Source of the DNA: Dermatophagoides farinae
Taxonomy: Eukaryota; Arthropoda; Arachnida; Sarcoptiformes; Pyroglyphidae
Direction: 5' to 3'
DNA: 64,000 nt
Assembly: GCF_024713945.1 (NCBI RefSeq)
Contig: NC_134679.1
Location: forward strand, 1,865,001 to 1,929,000
In this document: piece after piece, positions 39,127 through 50,842 of the stretch
Layout of the letters: the number at the start of each line of letters is the position of its first letter
Position numbering within the stretch: position 1 is the stretch's first letter
Program-made: the position numbers and the translations under genes
Notes under the pieces: model-generated
The model's database searches: none
Told to the model about the DNA's origin: nothing
What the model saw: the letters and a program-made list of their open reading frames with translations, nothing else

Positions 39127-40295
39127 CAAGTTGTTTCATAATCATAATCATAACAATGAAATTTCTATTCACCTTTAGTAATAATTGATTATTGTGAATG
39201 TTTTTTATTTTTTCTCCAAACTAATCGATTATCATAAATATATATAGCTCATCGAATGATAATGATGATGACAATTTTTTTTCTGTTTTTGGTTTGATTT
39301 GATAATCTTTTATTTTGTTGAAGGAATTTTTTTTTGTTTCGTTATGAATTTCATAGTGTGAATATAAGTATAAATTATTGTTCTGGCCTTGATTATGGCC
39401 AACTTTTTCAAATATGACGACAATTGTTTTGTTTTATTTTCGTTCGTTCGTTTGTTTCAACAACAATTTCTTGGCCGTCTAACCATTAACCTTGTGTGTG
39501 TGTGTGGAATGGAAAAAAAAGGTAAATGGGCAAAAAAAATGATGTTTCCGCTTCATCGGTTATATGGTCTTTTTTTGTCAAAGACAATGTATGTGCGATG
39601 GACAAACGTTTGGCATTCAAATCAAGACGAGAAAAAAATGAACAAAAAAAAATTAACACTTTCTCCTGCCAATTTCACATTGTTCATATTTTTCATAATT
39701 AATGTCATCATCATTCACACAATAGGCCATTTACAAATAAAAAATCAAAAAGTTATGTAATTACTAACCATATAATTTCATTTACACAGTGTGTGTGTGT
39801 ATCAATCGATCGATTGTCTTAATTGGTCAATCAATAAATTGTTTGGTGGCCAGTTTTTTTTTGACATTTGTCACCATTTTCATAATCTTGATTGTCACCA
39901 TTTGTTGAAAATGGTTAAAATGAAATGAAACGAGAAAAAAATAATAAAATGAAACACACACAGACACATAGTTCATTGTCCAATAATATATCTTTAGTTA
40001 ATGGAAAAAACTTTCTCTTTGTGTTAGAAAAAAAGAGACAAGCATCGTATTACCTTATTAAGCTTCAATTGAAAAAAAAATTTTTGACTAACAAGATCCA
40101 ACACATTCACTCACACAAACATATCGATGGATGTGCATGAATGGATCGATTTGACTTGACAAGAGCCAAAGATATTTTCTGTATACTGTTACTAATGATA
40201 ATGATGATGGTAAAACAGACAAAAAAAAATAATGTATGTGTAGAATGGAAACAAAGAGTTGGATGGATTTGAATGAAAAGGGCCATTTCGATTCA

Positions 40296-40303
40296 TATAA
40301 ATA
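40296..40303 (+). promoter_or_regulatory. TATA box of the Gly-rich gene
   Basis: TATAAATA 76 bp before the ATG. A TCAGATT at 40328, about 32 bp downstream, fits an arthropod initiator. The leader would then be about 50 bases. Confidence 0.6.
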
Positions 40304-40378
40304 TGGCCGATTAGCCAGTCAAAAAAATCAGATTCGATTCTCATCAACAATCATTCGAATAAACTTGAAGCAACAATA

Positions 40379-40845
40379 ATGAAACTTCGATTCTTTTTCG
40401 CTTTTGTTTTGCTGGCATCAATGTGCATGTCGGTATTCGCTGGTGGTTATGGCGGTGGTGGTGGTGGTGAGTTTTAATTTTCACAAACTTCCGGTTGAAA
40501 TTTTAATCTTTAAAAATGATATATAGGTGGTGGCTATGGTGGCGGTGGAAAAGGCGGTGGTGGTGGTGGTAAGTGATAATTTTTCATTTTTTTTCTGAGT
40601 GATTTTTAAAACCTTTTCAATAATTAACAGGTGGTTATGGAGGTGGTGGCGGTGGTGGTAAGTAGAAATTTTTACTAGCTTCCGGTTGATATGTTAATAT
40701 TTAAAATGATTTATAGGTGGTGGTTATGGTGGCGGTGGAAAAGGTAATAATTTTTCATTTGTTTCGATTGATATATTCTAATATATTGTTTGTTTGATTA
40801 TTCTAATAATCAATAGGCGGCGGTGGTGGCGGTTATGGCCGTTAA
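40379..40845 (+). CDS. Small secreted Gly-rich protein with five mini-exons
   Basis: Five exons: 40379-40466, 40527-40568, 40631-40657, 40717-40743 and 40817-40845. They give 70 residues. All four introns (58-73 bp) are phase 1 and split a Gly codon. Residues 1-21 are a signal peptide ending SVFA. The mature part is nearly all Gly with spaced Tyr and two Lys (GGGYGGGGK-type repeats), ending in GGYGR. It resembles Gly-rich antimicrobial or cuticle peptides of arachnids. The C-terminal Gly-Arg could serve as an amidation signal. The frame is too short in any one exon to be seen without splicing. Introns 1 and 3 are similar, as are 2 and 4, which shows that a two-exon unit was duplicated. The gene has a TATA box and an AATAAA at 41155-41160. 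Confidence 0.75.
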
Positions 40846-41923
40846 AGAATTCAAATCGTTAATCAATAACGATGAAACCGGAAAAAAAAGAAATTCCCCA
40901 TAATCCGATAACATATAAATATACACACACACACCCACATCATGGTTGGAAGAAAATAATGCATCGAACATCGAAAACATCACCATTAAATCATATCACT
41001 TATATTTATGAAATGCAACAAAAAACAACAACATTCGAAATTCATCATTTGTATGAATGAATCGTAATATTTGATTATTGATTCAATCAAATCACATACA
41101 TACAAACAAACACACAAAAACAATACACTTATCATCATTATTATTTAAAAACAAAATAAAAATTGGATAAATGTCATCACCATCTTTATCATGAGAAAAA
41201 AAAAATTTACATAATTTACCAACTTGAAATAAAAGTGGGAAAAAATAAATAAAATAAAAGTTAAAAATAAATATTTCAAAAACTAAAATTGAATTTTTTT
41301 GTTTTTTTTTTTCATTATTCTGAATTAATTAATAATTACAGAATTCTAACAAAATTACTACAATTCTAGATTCGATTAACATGTTCGAAATTCAACAAGT
41401 TTTTCCCACCTTTAACTTTTTGTAGTGGCCACTTTAACAACTTCTAGTGGTACCCGTCTTATATGCAGATGCAAAGCCGAATGAATGCCCGACAACACAA
41501 CTGCAACAGAAAAAAACCTGCTGCCTTTTTGTTGTTTTTTTTTTGGTTGAGGGCAATGTGGTGGTATTGTTTACATTATTATTATATTAATATAATATAT
41601 ATTGGCCATATGGAAATATAAAGGTAGGTTGTTACACTCGATGACCGATCAAATCTAAATTGACGTAAGCCATTTGGCTGCTTTCACTTTTATTGGATGT
41701 TGTAAAAAAAAACTTGTTTCCATTACACAAAATCACGCTGAATGACCATTAGGATGGATGATATTCAGCAATAGTTGAGTACATGTGACACCTATTCTTT
41801 AATTTCAAAAATCAGTATTACAAGTATTATTCGGAAAAATCGTTTTTTTAGGTATGTTTTTATTGAATGTCTTTATATTCAATAAACAATTGTTTCATTT
41901 TCTTATAACAGAAAGCAATAATC
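40846..41923. other. Gly-rich gene 3' end and promoter side of ACSL copy 1
   Basis: The 3' flank of the Gly-rich gene carries AATAAA at 41155-41160. A less A/T-rich block lies at about 41420-41530 and includes the palindrome AGTGGCCACT. A probable 5' UTR intron of the next gene lies at 41853-41911 (AG before GTATGT, then ATAACAG). Confidence 0.45.
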
Positions 41924-44185
41924 ATGACAAATTTGATGAAAAAATTTCTCGTATTGAATACCAAATTTCTTATAAATTCATATACAGCCATTACATTACC
42001 ATTCTATACGATATATCAAAAACCATGGCAAAAATTACGTACATCAAAATTGTTTCAAATACAAATGTACAAAGATAAACATGGTCGTACTATTTATTAT
42101 CGCAATGGACCCACCAAATTTGAACATCCATTCATCCATCATCGAACTGTTACCGATTTGTTAAAAACATTGGATCGTGATCGTATAGCAGTCGGTGTTC
42201 GTGATGTGATTAATGAAAAATTGCAATATGATCAAAATGGCAAGCCAATCATTGTTGATGAACGGGAATTGACAAAAATTGAACTGAGTAAAGATTATGA
42301 GTGGTGGACAGCCGGGCAGATAATTGATCGTGCCGATGCAATTGCACGTGGCCTACAACAATTGGGCGTCAATCGAAATGATAAAGTTATTATCTATGCT
42401 GATAGTAATGTTGAATGGTTTCTAGTAGCATTAGCATTGAATCGTTTATGTGCCATAACGATAACATTATTCTCTACATTGGGCGATACCGGTGTATTGT
42501 ATGGTCTCAATCAAAGTGAAGCACCATATCTTGTTGTTGGTGAATCATTATTGAAAAAAATCGCTACACTTGATCATAAAATTGAATTTTTGAAAAAAAT
42601 TATCTACATTCCAAATAATCCAAAATCTTATAAAAGCCAAGATGTTAATGTACAGATTTCCAAAGATAAATTAGAAAAAAAATATCAATTAATATCATTA
42701 GGACAAGTAGAACAAAGTGGCTCACAAATTGAACCATATGAATTTCCGGATGCAAAACCAGAAGATACAATGATGATAATGTATACATCGGGAACGACAG
42801 GCAATCCAAAAGGTGTCATATTGTCACATGATAATTTCTTCACATTCATATTATCATTATCGAAATGGAATCATGAATGGCCATTGATTGGACCTAAATC
42901 AATTTATTTGGCATTCTTGCCAATGGCTCATCTATTCGGTTTCATGTGTAATCTATATACTTATTTAAGCGACAATCGACTTGCCTTCTCATCACCTGCT
43001 ACAATGTTCAATACATCAAAATCACATGTCCATGGCCAAACTGGTGATATTCGTTTGATTACACCAGATCTTCTAACATGTGTACCATTAGTAATTGAAA
43101 GAATTATCAAAGAAATCTATCAGAAATTGAATGCAAAATCTGCAATTGCCGCACCATTATTCACATATATGATGGATTATAAAATACGATGGACAGCAAG
43201 AGGTTATGATACACCATTAATCAATAAATTTTTATGCCGTCGAATTAATAAACAATTTGGTGGCCGATTAAAAACGATCGTATCGGGTAGCGCACCACTC
43301 AATGAACGTACACATGCACTAATCAAAGCTGCATTGAATACCAATGTTATTATCGGTAATTAATATTAATATTGCTTTTATTATCACATAGACAGTTAAT
43401 ATGTAAATATATGACACATATATATAGGTTATGGCGCCACTGAAGTTACTTGCTGTTCAACTTTTATGGCTATTACTGATCGTTCATATGGACGATGTGG
43501 TCTTCCATTGGATACGGTGAAATATTATCTCGATAATTGGTCGGATGGTGGCTACAGTGTTGATGATAAACCAAATCCTCGCGGTGAAATTATAATTGGT
43601 GGTAAATTGGTTTCAATGGGTTATTATAAGATGCCCGAACAAACAGCACAAGATTTCTATGTTGATGAAGATGGTTGTCGATGGTTTCGTACCGGTGACA
43701 TTGGTGAACTGTATCCGGATGGTACATTGAAAATTATTGATCGTAAAAAAGATTTAACCAAATTGGCTAATGGTGAATTCATTTCGCTTGGAAAAATTGA
43801 ATCCGGTCTACGATCATCACGTTATGTAGAGAATGTTTGCATCTGTACTGATCGTTTTCGTAATGAAATCATTGCATTAGTCGTACCTAATCGGCGAACA
43901 CTACGAATATTAGCCAAAGAGCTTCAAAAAGAACATTTATCTATCGAACAAATGTGCAATGATTCTATGATCAATGCGAAAATCTATGAATCAATCATTA
44001 ATCGTTGTCGAGATTTAGGTTTTAAAAAACGTGAAATACCTGTAAAAGTTTTGTTGGTCAAAGAAGAATGGACACAGGAAAATAATCTCTTAACGGCTGC
44101 ATTCAAGATGCGACGTCAAGCAGTTCAAAAATTTTATCGAGAAAAAATCCAAGAAATTTTTGATGAAATTCCACCAACCATATAG
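41924..44185 (+). CDS. Long-chain-fatty-acid CoA ligase, copy 1 of tandem array
   Basis: Two exons, 41924-43355 and 43428-44185. The protein has 729 residues, a usual ACSL length (about 700). It should activate long-chain fatty acids to acyl-CoA using ATP. A hydrophobic N-terminal segment (INSYTAITLPFYTIY) suggests membrane anchoring. The AMP-binding motif MYTSGTTGNPKG, FLPMAHLFG, GYGATE and the C-terminal DGTLKIIDRKKDL are intact. The type is nearest to animal ACSL3/ACSL4 by overall form, a tentative call. Copies 2 and 3 have a second intron after LGK, but here SLGKIESGL is encoded without interruption across 43795/43796. A 5' UTR intron probably precedes the ATG. Confidence 0.93.
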
Positions 44186-44872
44186 AGAATATTATACAGA
44201 TTCATATTTTTTTTTGTTGTTGCCCGCCCTCTAACGACCTGAACATTCCGAAAACAAAACAAAAAAAAAATTTTTTTATTTTGGAACTCTTTTTTTCCAA
44301 TATTTTACCTGGCGCATGCTATTTCAATTAATTTCATTAGACCGTCGGAATCAAAACAAAAAAATTTTTTTTTTGTTACTAATAATTTTTCATTGTGTCT
44401 ATTCGGGTGAATATTTTTTTCCATTGTTTTTAACTCACCCAATTTTGTTGCCATTATTGTCACCAACATTCAACTTTAAATATATATGTGGTGCATTTTT
44501 AATTTATTTGAAAAAAATAATGTTCATATAGGTTTCTCTTATTATTTTACTACTAGAAAATAAATCTTTAATCGTAATCAATTTTTATCATTTAAATTTT
44601 TTTTTTTTGTGAAGATATTCTATCGATCGTCATAATCAATGATTATTGATGTAAACTTTAATCTGCATATATATCGTCGTTTTATTTATGTTTGAGTAAA
44701 AGTAAAACAGTGACTACTTCAAGTGATTAGCGAAATGTTAGCATTTTGACTTTGATTTAATAAACAAAAAACAAATAATAAAAAAAATTATCATTCATAT
44801 TTTGGTGTGTGTGTGTGTTTGTCATTATTCATTTATTCATTTAGAAAGCTTAATTTTAAAAATTTCTCAACA
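44186..44872. other. Spacer between ACSL copies 1 and 2
   Basis: 687 bp, A/T-rich. A T-rich acceptor (TTCATTTAG) ends at 44843 just before AAAGC. The same AG/AAAGC junction appears before copy 1, so a 5' UTR intron is likely here too; GTGTGTGT near 44802 is a possible donor. I saw no separate gene. Confidence 0.4.
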
Positions 44873-47163
44873 ATGAGATCGAATTTCATCTTTTCAATTC
44901 TCAAAATTATCATTACCATCTATACGGCTTTAACTTTACCATTTTATTTTGTTTATCAGAAACCATGGAAAAAAGTACAAGCTTCGACATCGTTTCAAAT
45001 TCGCCAGATCAAAGATAAATATGGCCGAATAATTTATTCACGGAAACAGGCAAAACGACCGGACAGTCATCTATTCAATTATCGTACCTATTCCGATGCG
45101 TTAAATCATTTGAGCCGTGATTTGATTAAAGTAGGTCGAAGAGATATTCTTAATGAAGAATTACAATATGATGAAAATGAAAAGCCCATAATGTTTAATG
45201 GGCGAATGTTGTCCAAAATCAAATTAACCGATTATCAATGGGTAACAAGAGGTGAGATTTTGGATCGTGCAGATGCTATTGCTCGTGGTCTTCGACAGCT
45301 TGGTGTTCAACAAAATGATAAGGTTATGATCTATGCTGAAACAAGTCTTGAATGGTTTCTTGTTGCTTTGGCCTTGCAACGATTATCATCAATCACGACG
45401 ACACTTTTCTCTACGCTAAGTGATTCCGGTATCGTACATGGATTAAATCAAAGTGAATCTTGTTATTTGGTCATTGATGAATCATTATTGATGAAAATTG
45501 ACAAACTTCAAGATCAAATTAAATATATTAAGCAAATCATTTACATTGCTAATCATCCTGCATCGTATAAAAGTCAAGATGCTGAAGTACAGATGGCTAA
45601 GAATCGATTAACCCATAAATATTCAGTATCATCATTGAATGAAATCGAAACAATTGGTAATGAAATTGAACAGTATGAATTCCCGGTAGCTAATCCGAAT
45701 GATGTGATGATGATCATGTATACATCGGGAACAACTGGTGATCCAAAAGGTGTTATCATAACACATGAAAATTTCTATACCAGTGTTTTGAATCTATGGG
45801 GTAGAGATTTAGAGCAACCAATTTCATTATCACGATCCGATCTACCGGTATTCTTACCAATGGCTCATATATTTGGCTATTCAACTATTCTGACATTTTT
45901 TCTAAGTGATGGCCGTATGGGATTCTCATCACCTTTCACATTGCTCAATTCATCACCATCACATGTTACTGGGCAAATTGGTGATATTAATCTGATAAAA
46001 CCCGATCTGTTTCCGGCTGTTCCGTTGGTACTTGAAAAACTTGTTAGTGAAATTTATCGAAAACTGAATGCACGCTCACCATTGGCTGTGGAAATTTTCG
46101 ATTACCTAATGGATTATAAAATTCATTGGAGATCCAAAGGTTTCGATACACCAATCATTAATCGATTAATTTGTAATAAAATTAATCAAGAATTTGGTGG
46201 CCGATTACAAGCACTTTTGGTCACTGGTGCTGCATTCAGTGAACGTACTCATGCATTGGCAACCGTAGCATTGAATCTTGTTTGCATCTATAACAGTAAT
46301 AATAATTATTCTATGATTTGTAATTTTCATAATTTAAAAAATTCATTTATCTTAATTAGTGTATGGAAGTACTGAAACTACATGTCCGATGGCCATCATG
46401 ATGATTGATGATCTTAGCTATGGTCGTACCGGTGTACCATTGAATGATTTTAAATACTATTTGGATGATTGGCATGAAGGTGGCTATACGACAAAAGATG
46501 AACCTAATCCACGTGGTGAAATTGTTGTCGGTGGTCTAACCATCGCTCTTGGTTATTATAATAAACCCGAAGAAACGGAAAAAGATTTCTACACCGATGA
46601 TGATGGATGTCGTTGGTTCTGTACCGGTGATATTGGTGAAGTTTTTCCTGATGGAACATTGAAAATTATTGATAGAAAAAAAGATCTAGTCAAATTGGCT
46701 AATGGTGAATATATTTCTCTTGGAAAGGTTTGCTATATTTTATTTTTCTGATTCATTTATTATAAATTAATTGTTGTTAATCTGAAAGATTGAAACTGGA
46801 TTACGTTCATCTGATTATGTTGAAAATATCTGCATTGTAACCGGACCATTTCGTAGTGAAATAATTGCCTTAATTATGCCTAATCGTATGGCATTGACGG
46901 AACTTGCAACCAAATTGAATTTGAAACAAGATTTTCGCCAATCATGCGATGATCCATTGATCAATGATGAAGTATGGCGATCTATACAGAATAAATGTCA
47001 ACAACTTGGATTCAAAAAACGTGAATGTCCAGCTAAAATTATTCTGGTTAAAGAAGAATGGACACAAGCTAATAACATGTTAACGGCTGCATCAAAAATG
47101 CGACGTAAAACTGTTGTCGATTTCTATAAAGATACAATCAAATCTACATTTCGTGATCTTTGA
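44873..47163 (+). CDS. Long-chain-fatty-acid CoA ligase, copy 2 of tandem array
   Basis: Three exons: 44873-46295, 46360-46727 and 46789-47163. The protein has 721 residues. The start MRSNFIFSILK was chosen because it aligns with the other copies; an in-frame upstream ATG exists but lies beyond a probable 5' UTR acceptor. The motifs MYTSGTTGDPKG, FLPMAHIFG, VYGSTET (here NMYGSTET over the junction) and DGTLKIIDRKKDL are intact. The sequence is the most divergent of the three near the N-terminus (KPWKKVQAST against KPWQKLRTSK and RPWQKLRANK). The second intron, after SLGK, is present as in copy 3. Substrate preference cannot be read from sequence. Confidence 0.92.
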
Positions 47164-47656
47164 ATACTTAAATGATTCAAATTTATTGAATCGAAACGAA
47201 AACGATTCATTATTATTGTCATAATAATTATTATTATCATTATCTCTGTGTGTGTGTCTTAATGAAAAACCTAGAATTTTAGATTTCACTTTATCCAAAA
47301 TTTTGCTCACTGAAAATCAGGAAAAAAAATCAAAAAATTCATCATATGATTTGAAAATAATATTATTTGATTACATAAAACATAATTATTAAAATTTCTT
47401 ATCATTTGTGATTTGTGTTATCATCAAGTATTGAATGCTTTTTTTTATCATTGGAGTACATAAATAAAATCAGTCAAAGGGTCCATGAATGCCGGTGACT
47501 TTAAAATAGTTCGAGCGATGATTGTGATGATAATAACTGTTAGTAGCAACTGTACCCATTTAAAAGGAAAATATGATATATTTTGGCATTCTCTTGATTG
47601 TAAATCCTCATTGATTGTATGTTTTTTGTTTGATTTGCCATTAACAACATTGAAAA
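47164..47656. other. Spacer between ACSL copies 2 and 3
   Basis: 493 bp. ATAAATAAAATCAGTC near 47461-47476 combines a TATA-like and an initiator-like element and may start copy 3. No gene is visible. Confidence 0.4.
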
Positions 47657-49978
47657 ATGTCAAATTTTATTGTTAAAATTGCCCTGTGGAATACGAAATT
47701 TTTGGTGAACACTTATACGGCTATTACTTTACCATTCTATACTGTGTATCAACGACCATGGCAAAAATTACGTGCAAACAAATCATTCAATGTCCGTATG
47801 GAAAAGGATAAACATGGACGTATAATTTATTCACGAGAAGCAGCCATACGAACTGATCATAAATATTTTCACTGTAAAACATATAACGAAGCATTGGCTA
47901 CGCTCGATCGCAATAAGATTAAAGTTGGCCAAAGAGATATCATCAGTGAAGAATTGCAATATGATCAAAATGGACAGCCAATCATGGTTGATGGTCGACA
48001 TTTGAGTAAAATGAAACTATCAGATTATAAATGGTTCACGGTTGGACAGATACTAGATCGCGCTGATGCCATTGCTCGTGGCTTAGAACAACTTGGTGTA
48101 AAAAAAGGTGATAAAGTGATGATCTATGCGGATAGTAATATTGAATGGTTTCTGATTGCATTGGCTTTGAATCGTTTATGTGCAATAACTGTCACTTTAT
48201 TCTCAACACTTGGTGATTCGGGTGTTCTATATGGCCTGAATCAAAGTGAATCAGAATATCTGATCGTCGGAGAATCATTGTTGAAACGAATCGATAAACT
48301 TGATGATCAAATTCGATCAATCAAAAAAATCGTCTATATTGCCGATTCTCCGAATTCGTACAAAAGTCGTGATCAAGCAGTCAAAGATTCAAAAGAAAAA
48401 CTATCGAAAAAATATACTTTAATGTCAATGCAACAGCTGGAAAAAAATGGTAATAATATTCTACCGCATCCTTTTCCAGAGCCTAAAATCGATGATATAA
48501 TGCTTATAATGTATACATCGGGAACAACTGGCGATCCAAAAGGAGTAGTGTTGACGCATGAAAATTTTAATGCGTTTCTGAGAAATTTATTGAGAAGAGA
48601 TTTAGAATCACCGATACAATTATTTAATGCTACATTTCCGGCATTTTTACCAATGGCACATATGTTTGGTTTTACAGCTAATCTGGCATTCTTTTTGTCC
48701 GATGGTAATTTCGGTTTTTCTTCACCAGCTACGTTGTTAAGTTCATCTCCTGTACATGAACCCGGACAAAAAGGGGATATCAATTTGCTACAACCAATAT
48801 CATTTATAGGTGTTCCATTAGTACTAGAAAGACTTTTAAGTGAAATTTATCGAAAGTTGAATGATCGATCACCATTAGCGACACCTATTTTCAATTATTT
48901 AATGAATTATAAAATACGATGGCGATCACGTGGCTATGATACTCCCATTATTAATCGTTTGGTATGTCGACGAATCAATGAACAATTTGGTGGCCAATTA
49001 AAGATGATGGTCGTTAGTGGTGCTAGTTTTAATGAACGTACGCATGCATTGGCAACCGCTGCATTAAATGTTAATTGTATTATGAATGGTATATTTTGAA
49101 AGGAAAAAAATAATTTCGTGATTTTAAAATATAAATTTTCCGTTTTTGTTTCATCTCCTGTCAGCTTATGGGAGCACAGAAATAGGTGGATCGACAATGA
49201 TGGCCCAAAATGATCTTTGCTTCGGCAAGTCCGGTATACCTATTGAAGGTGTTAAATTCTATCTGGATGATTGGCATGAAGGCGGATATTCAGTTAATGA
49301 TAAGCCTAATCCACGTGGTGAGCTTGTAGTCAGTGGTCGTTCGGTTGCATTAGGATATTACAAAAAACCAGAAGAAACAGCTAAAGATTTTATTGTTGAT
49401 GAAGAAGGATGTCGATGGTTCCGATCAGGTGACATCGGTGAAATATTTCCCGATGGTACATTGAAAATTATTGATCGTAAAAAAGATTTAGTCAAATTAT
49501 CGAATGGTGAATTCATTTCTCTTGGAAAGGTTTGTAATAGATAATTATTAATGAAGAATTCTGATACTAATTTACTAATTTATGAATCAAGATTGAAGCC
49601 GGTCTTCGAACATCTGGATATGTGGACAATATTTGCATTGTTACGGATCCATTCCGTAACGATATTGTAGCATTGATCTTGCCAAATCGTCAAACACTGA
49701 TGCAACTTGCAACAAAATTGAATAGATCACTTGATTTCGAACAAATGTGTGATGATCCAATCATCATTCAAAGTGTTTTAGAATCAATACAGAAAAAATG
49801 TAAAGAATTAAATTTCAAAAAACCAGAAACACCTGTCAAAATAGCATTGGTCAAAGATGAATGGACACAAGATAATAATCTATTGACTGCTGCATTCAAA
49901 CTACGAAGAAAACCTGTTATCGATTTCTATCATGATATTATTCAACAAATGTTCAAAGAAATTGACAATAAAGTTTAA
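47657..49978 (+). CDS. Long-chain-fatty-acid CoA ligase, copy 3 of tandem array
   Basis: Three exons: 47657-49088, 49165-49529 and 49592-49978. The protein has 727 residues. It shares the N-terminal layout NTKFLVNTYTAITLPFYTVY with copy 1 and the exon plan with copy 2. Intact motifs are MYTSGTTGDPKG, FLPMAHMFG, AYGSTEI (Ala codon split by intron 1) and DGTLKIIDRKKDL. All three copies lie head-to-tail within 8.1 kb, so they arose by local duplication. Their divergence suggests the duplications are old. All appear functional. Confidence 0.93.
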
Positions 49979-50523
49979 ATCTTTTTTTTTACAAAAAAAA
50001 AATTATTTTATTTCAATACAATAATCATTATTACAATCAAATTGTTGAAAATTTTAAATTTCAAAACTATTTTCATTGTTTGAAAGTATTACAAAAAAAA
50101 AAATTCTAAAGAATCAAATACAACGACACCTACCGGCGTTCGCCGAAAGGAACAAACAGGCTACAATAGCTGTGAATTTTTTTTTTTGAGTGAAAATAAA
50201 AAAATTATCATTTGTTATTTTTATATATCACAATATTATTTTGCGAGAATGTTTTTTCAGATAAAATTCCATGCTATAAGCATTAATGAATTTTTGTGAA
50301 AAAGTAAGCAAAAAGAAAAATGGATAATACTTTTAGTGTAATTTATAATAGTTGATGAGTAAAATTTATTAAATTTTTTTTGAATAAATTTTCATGAATT
50401 TAAATGAGAAAATCGAATGAATGAGAAATAAAAAAATCGATAAAAGCAAACGTTCTTCTTGAATTGTTTTGTTTTTTTTTTGATGAAATGATCCATATCG
50501 AATTCAATCGAAGATCGTTTAGC
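49979..50523. other. Tail-to-tail spacer, ACSL copy 3 and BAF
   Basis: A/T-rich. A short GC-rich island at about 50123-50175 includes the perfect inverted repeat CGGCG-TT-CGCCG (50134-50145). No gene is visible. Confidence 0.45.
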
Positions 50524-50842
50524 TCACAAAAATTGTTCACACCATTCCGTGATACATTGATAACAATCTCTGGCTTGTTTTGTATTGGCATTAGCTTCAT
50601 CTTTTAACCATTCGACAAATAATTCTTCATTTTTCTTCAATACCAAATATTGTCCAAGAACGACATAAGCCTGAAAGAAAATTGATGTCATTTTAGAATT
50701 TGAAAATGAATCATCTTACCTTGTCATATCCTTTATTGGAAAGTCGTTTGCCCAAAACTTCACCAATACCGGCCAAATCGGTGACAGGTTTATCACCCAT
50801 CGGCTCGGATATAAAATTTTGATGTTTTTGTGATGTTGTCAT
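50524..50842 (-). CDS. BANF1: Barrier-to-autointegration factor (BAF)
   Basis: Two exons, 50842-50720 and 50670-50524, in phase 0 over a 49-bp intron. They give exactly 89 residues, the universal BAF length. BAF is a dimeric DNA-bridging protein that links chromatin to LEM-domain proteins and lamins and helps re-form the nuclear envelope. The start [18 protein letters not shown], the helix-hairpin-helix [23 protein letters not shown] and the end ITEWCEQFL match animal BAF closely. A probable 5' UTR intron lies at 50862-50982. It faces CDK9 over 446 bp. Confidence 0.98.

Larger units (their letters stand above)
37053..40378. other. Gene-poor region with microsatellites
   Basis: 3.3 kb without a supported coding exon. 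It contains a CAT/CA repeat at 38217-38260, a GGTT repeat at 39101-39126 and a 14-bp palindrome at 39803-39816. It ends with the promoter of the Gly-rich gene. Open frames here are translations of repeats. Confidence 0.45.

Noticed and set aside
38755-39760. Short frames rich in Met, Asp and Phe
   Set aside because: They are translations of GAT repeats and T-runs.
44807-44872. Upstream in-frame ATG of ACSL copy 2
   Set aside because: It would add a leader encoded by a GT repeat and a probable intron; the start at 44873 aligns with the other two copies.
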